A DNA stretch of 64,000 nt from Deltaproteobacteria bacterium. GTDB taxonomy: Bacteria; Desulfobacterota; Desulfobacteria; Desulfobacterales; SpSt-501. Position numbers and translations under genes: made by a program. Positions 60,796 through 64,000 of the stretch are shown piece by piece; within the stretch, counting starts at the first letter, position 1; every line of letters begins with the position of its first letter. A model generated the notes under the pieces. The model saw only the letters and a program-made list of their open reading frames with translations, made no database searches and was not told where the DNA came from. The stretch lies in contig JACRCN010000067.1 of NCBI GenBank assembly GCA_016219005.1, forward strand, positions 1 to 64,000. Direction: 5' to 3'.

Positions 60796-63741
60796 CTAGT
60801 CGCACTTCGGATTCTTGAGTTCGATCTCGACGCACACGCTTTTTACGCGCACATGCTTGACGTCGGGATCCTTGAGTCCCAGGCAACCGAGAAGGTTCTT
60901 GGCAGGCTCCGCACAATCCTTCGGGTGCGGCTGGCCTGGTCCGGTCGGCGTTACCGTCGCCGGATCTCGATCAGGTTGTTGCACCACTACGCCGGGCGTT
61001 GGAGCAACCGACGGGTCCCATACGACGCTCACGCCGTAACTCCCGTCCCCGCCATCTTTTACATTGCCGGTGATCTTTACACCTGCTATCGGCGACACAG
61101 TGAAGCGATCGCCCCGCCCGGGGCCAAGCGGGTTGCCATAAGGATCGCGCGGCGTGATAACGAGTGTGCCATGCCGCCCATCCGGCTGGTCCGAGACGTT
61201 TACGAACTCCACGTCCGATTGCTTGGGGTCAATAGCCGGCTCAACGTGAACCGACCAGAATGCCTCGCGCGTGGCGGTGCATGCCTCGCCGAACGTTGCC
61301 ACGGCCCTGAACTCATATGTACCTTCAGCTCGCGTCAAATCTTTGAGCCGGTTGTTATAGATACCATCCGGTTCCATGGCACCGTCATCGTGCGAGCCGT
61401 CGTCAAAGAGCGGTACCGTAATGGTCGAAGCTGAAACCGGCAACGTGCCACCGGAGAGACGCGCGATGGACTGGAGCGTGGCGTAAAAAGTACCCACTGC
61501 ATCCACCGAAGTTGATGGCGGCCGCAGTCCGGCATTGGTAACAAGTTGGCCGAGCGAGACGGTAGGCGCTTTTATAATGAGCTTCACCTCTGCATGAGGA
61601 GACGTCCCATTACTGTAGTGAAGACCGACGAGTGAGTCGAGCGGGTCGCCGGTGTACACACGTCTTGGCCCACCGAGATGGATCAGTTTTGGTCCGCCGC
61701 TACAAACTACAAGGAAGAAATAGCGCACGTCGCTCGGTGGCGGCGAGAATTCGCCTCCGGTGGGCATGCGATCAACTGTGAAAGTCCACGTCCCATCTCG
61801 TTCGCCCTGATGTGGCAGAGGGATTTTCCAGAAGACCCAGGTCCGACCTCGCACCGGTCTAAGCTTTCTCTCGTTGATTAACTTGCCGCTGGGAGTGCGA
61901 ATATGCGCCCGCAGCGGGGTTGAGGGATCATCCCAACCGATAATGACTGTGATCTGCTCCTCACCGCACACCGAGAATTTGTGCGGATCAGATTCGGCCT
62001 GACCGGCGCGCAGTAGGAACTCGGGATCGCCAAGCGCCCCGGCCTCGAAAATATTTCCAAACGAAAGACCGAAGAATTTTCGCAGTGCGAGGCCATCGAC
62101 CGCGCGGGTGAACTGACCCCCATGTTCCCGCGCCACACGACTCAGGAGTGGTCCATCAATGTCGGCGTCAGATCCGAGTCCGATCACGTTGAGTTTTGTC
62201 GCACCCAAGGATCCTTCGATCTCCTCAATCAAAGGCAGGGTATTCTGCAGCCCATCCGTTAACAGAAGGATGGCGCGATCGTTCGTTGATGTCCCCCCGA
62301 AAGCCAGGAGCGCTATGCCCACGCCAGCGCCAATGCTGGTGCTGCCGCCTGCGGTGATCGCACCGACATCTCCGGTAGTGAAGGGAGGCGGGCCCACCAA
62401 TTCGATCTTCTTGGCAGCAGCAAGACCCAATGAAGTAGGAACTGAAGCTGCCGAACTGAATGTCACCAGGCCAAGGCGGTCACCGGCTCCCTCGCGAACC
62501 AGTTGGACGAAAAGCGATGCAGCATCCTGGGCTTCCTGGAGCTTGGTGCGACCGACCGGGGGCGCGACAGAACCCATGCTTCCCGAACGGTCAAAGACGA
62601 TCATGACGTCCAATGGACGCGGAGGCGACGGCGGGTTTGCCAGTGCTCCTTTAATGACGGCGATGGGCGCGTAGGTCACACTGCACGCACCCGGGCTGGA
62701 GCATGAACCCCCGTTGCTCAGCGGACCCATTACCAGCCGACCGCTCGTGTCGAACAGTGCCGAGCCAGAGCTTCCGCCCGCGTAATCGAAGCCGGAGATG
62801 GACGATCCCCCACCATGAACGCCTGCCTGTGTTTTCTTCGCGGCACCGTTGGGGTGGTGCATCGTGAAGATCACTTCTCCGTTCATCAGTATGGCATCGC
62901 GCATCTCGAGCGGCGCTGGCAGCTCACCCGGCGCGGTGTCGAGCCGCACGATCACCCAGTCCGTCGCCGCCGGCGGTTGAACGCCTGTCGGGGGGCCCCC
63001 TGAGGCCACTTCCGCGATGACCTTGAAGAATCTGGTGACGTGTCCGGGGGGTCTGCTCCCGTCGCAGTCCGTAGCGTAATCGAAAGTGACTGACGCGCTC
63101 CGCAGGTCCTCTCCACTGGGATCGTTCAGACAGTGGCGCGCAGTGAGAAACAGATCGGGCGCGATCAGTGTTCCCGAACAACTGCTGACCTGTGGCCCAA
63201 TGCCAGGGTCACGGTGCATTTCGACGATTATCCCCACAGCTGCGGCTACCCGATTCTTAACAGAATCAGGCACGGTGGGAAGAGAACAGGCTGCATTCAC
63301 AAAGTCGAAGGAATTGTTGCATTTTAGACGAGTCTCGAAGATGGGCTCCTGGTAAGGGTTGGTTTGCAGGAACGGGTCGGGGTTGGATTGGCTGCCGCAC
63401 GGCTGGCCTGCGGCTGCTCCAGGGGTAACAGTCGGCTCACCCACGCCGAATTCCAACAATCGCGCGGTGCCGGTGCCACCGATAATGCGTATTTTGATCG
63501 GTGTAGTCGAGGTATCGGCCGGGCGAGACCAGAAGTTGGCCCCGGAATTCCTGTTGAATACGTCGGTGCCGTATCCCAGTTCGACTGTCAGTTTGGCGGC
63601 TCCGGTAAGATTCACATTATCGAAGTGCAGCATGACAAAGCGCGGACCACCAAGCGGACCGGGGGTGGGGATAAAATCCAGACCCGCAGTCTGGCTGAAG
63701 GTTCGACCATCGGCAACGACGCGACCAAGATTATGGCTCAT
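60796..63741 (-). CDS. Trypsin-like serine protease fused to a VWA domain, large multidomain protein
   Basis: A 981-residue protein. Residues about 175-385 form a chymotrypsin-fold protease: CSGTLIAPDLFLTARHC (His), TDWVIVRLD (Asp) and GGSSGSALFD (Ser), a complete triad. Residues about 400-580 are a von Willebrand A domain with the MIDAS motif MIVFDRSGSMG and later LLLTDGLQ. The C-terminal 350 residues are beta-rich, Ig-like. The first 120 residues form another beta-rich part. No classical signal peptide was seen, though ligand domains and Cys pairs suggest an extracytoplasmic place. The ATG at 63741 has GGAGG five bases upstream. The combination is unusual. Confidence 0.75.
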   Translation of the reverse strand: MSHNLGRVVADGRTFSQTAGLDFIPTPGPLGGPRFVMLHFDNVNLTGAAKLTVELGYGTDVFNRNSGANFWSRPADTSTTPIKIRIIGGTGTARLLEFGVGEPTVTPGAAAGQPCGSQSNPDPFLQTNPYQEPIFETRLKCNNSFDFVNAACSLPTVPDSVKNRVAAAVGIIVEMHRDPGIGPQVSSCSGTLIAPDLFLTARHCLNDPSGEDLRSASVTFDYATDCDGSRPPGHVTRFFKVIAEVASGGPPTGVQPPAATDWVIVRLDTAPGELPAPLEMRDAILMNGEVIFTMHHPNGAAKKTQAGVHGGGSSISGFDYAGGSSGSALFDTSGRLVMGPLSNGGSCSSPGACSVTYAPIAVIKGALANPPSPPRPLDVMIVFDRSGSMGSVAPPVGRTKLQEAQDAASLFVQLVREGAGDRLGLVTFSSAASVPTSLGLAAAKKIELVGPPPFTTGDVGAITAGGSTSIGAGVGIALLAFGGTSTNDRAILLLTDGLQNTLPLIEEIEGSLGATKLNVIGLGSDADIDGPLLSRVAREHGGQFTRAVDGLALRKFFGLSFGNIFEAGALGDPEFLLRAGQAESDPHKFSVCGEEQITVIIGWDDPSTPLRAHIRTPSGKLINERKLRPVRGRTWVFWKIPLPHQGERDGTWTFTVDRMPTGGEFSPPPSDVRYFFLVVCSGGPKLIHLGGPRRVYTGDPLDSLVGLHYSNGTSPHAEVKLIIKAPTVSLGQLVTNAGLRPPSTSVDAVGTFYATLQSIARLSGGTLPVSASTITVPLFDDGSHDDGAMEPDGIYNNRLKDLTRAEGTYEFRAVATFGEACTATREAFWSVHVEPAIDPKQSDVEFVNVSDQPDGRHGTLVITPRDPYGNPLGPGRGDRFTVSPIAGVKITGNVKDGGDGSYGVSVVWDPSVAPTPGVVVQQPDRDPATVTPTGPGQPHPKDCAEPAKNLLGCLGLKDPDVKHVRVKSVCVEIELKNPKCD

Positions 63742-64000
63742 GACCACCTCCGTTTATGTGGAACAGGTTTCATCGGTAGCGGGGTCCCGTCAACGCTCTC
63801 ACGCTGTGACATCCTCTCATTTTGAGTCGGGTAGACCGGAGGCATTTTACCCCCAATCCCCGTCAGCTTGGAGTCTCGATGCCTAAGGGTGTCGCAGAAC
63901 CTTGAGGGTGCCATAAAAATCTTGAAGAATGTTTAAGCGTCTACAGGAGCGCAAACTCGATGCACGGCAATTCTCGACGCGTCCCCTTGCCGGTTTATTC
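63742..64000. other. Upstream region of the protease/VWA gene
   Basis: 259 bases to the window end with no recognised gene. It should contain the promoter for the minus-strand protease/VWA gene; no clear box was identified. Confidence 0.4.

Noticed and set aside
1-64000. tRNA, rRNA, CRISPR arrays, prophage or complete insertion sequences
   Set aside because: No spaced direct repeats, transposase, integrase or structural RNA genes were recognised by eye.

Overview
The window reads as chromosome of an anaerobic, motile member of the Desulfobacterota, most likely a Desulfosarcina/Desulfobacterales-type sulfate reducer. This is inferred from gene content only: multihaem cytochromes c in a transmembrane redox operon, three-component TRAP and TTT carboxylate transporters, two large sigma-54 activators, receiver/PPDK-type proteins, and a UGA-interrupted msrA that looks like a selenoprotein. 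No rRNA, tRNA, CRISPR array, phage or complete insertion sequence was seen.

Layout. 0-2 kb: a DUF1232 protein, then a fluoride-type riboswitch with terminator hairpin in front of a cation/proton antiporter. 2-9 kb: a minus-strand respiratory module (receiver-like protein, octahaem lipoprotein cytochrome, trihaem cytochrome, cytochrome b) behind a sigma-54 promoter and a cluster of CGGACA/TGTCCG sites, next to a membrane-bound sigma-54 activator and a PhnD-like lipoprotein that probably sense the inducing compound. 9-19 kb: a receiver/PPDK protein, radical SAM protein, PrmA, an OmpR-type two-component pair with an M23 peptidase, and NhaA. 19-27.5 kb: a MaoC/HTD2-like dehydratase, then a catabolic cluster of acylating aldehyde dehydrogenase, GntR regulator with its likely operator, fused CoA-transferase and TctCBA transporter. 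27.5-36 kb: a GAF-type sigma-54 activator divergent from a cluster of Zn-alcohol dehydrogenase, SDR, TRAP transporter and split transketolase. 36-49 kb: mostly housekeeping and stress genes (NRAMP, Usp, aldo/keto reductase, RNase II-like, YkgJ, MsrA, AroC, Csp, RRM protein, ChaN, M1 peptidase). 49.5-59 kb: a lower-GC stretch with two families of short inverted-repeat elements, several damaged small genes, and a signalling cassette (DUF4388-like, roadblock-like, winged-helix and zinc-ribbon/Cache/HAMP proteins) followed by a chemoreceptor and a broken PilZ gene. The cassette and the chemoreceptor each have a FliA (sigma-28)-like promoter. 59-64 kb: a Tat-exported metallophosphoesterase facing a 981-residue trypsin/VWA fusion protein, with a strong hairpin between them.

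The strongest findings are the Sec-MsrA at 43.1-43.8 kb with a bacterial SECIS hairpin 11 nt after the UGA, the fluoride riboswitch, the PhnD/sigma-54/octahaem module with promoter and activator sites visible, and the FliA-linked DUF4388/roadblock/Cache-HAMP cassette. All functions are read from sequence by eye; no database search was run.
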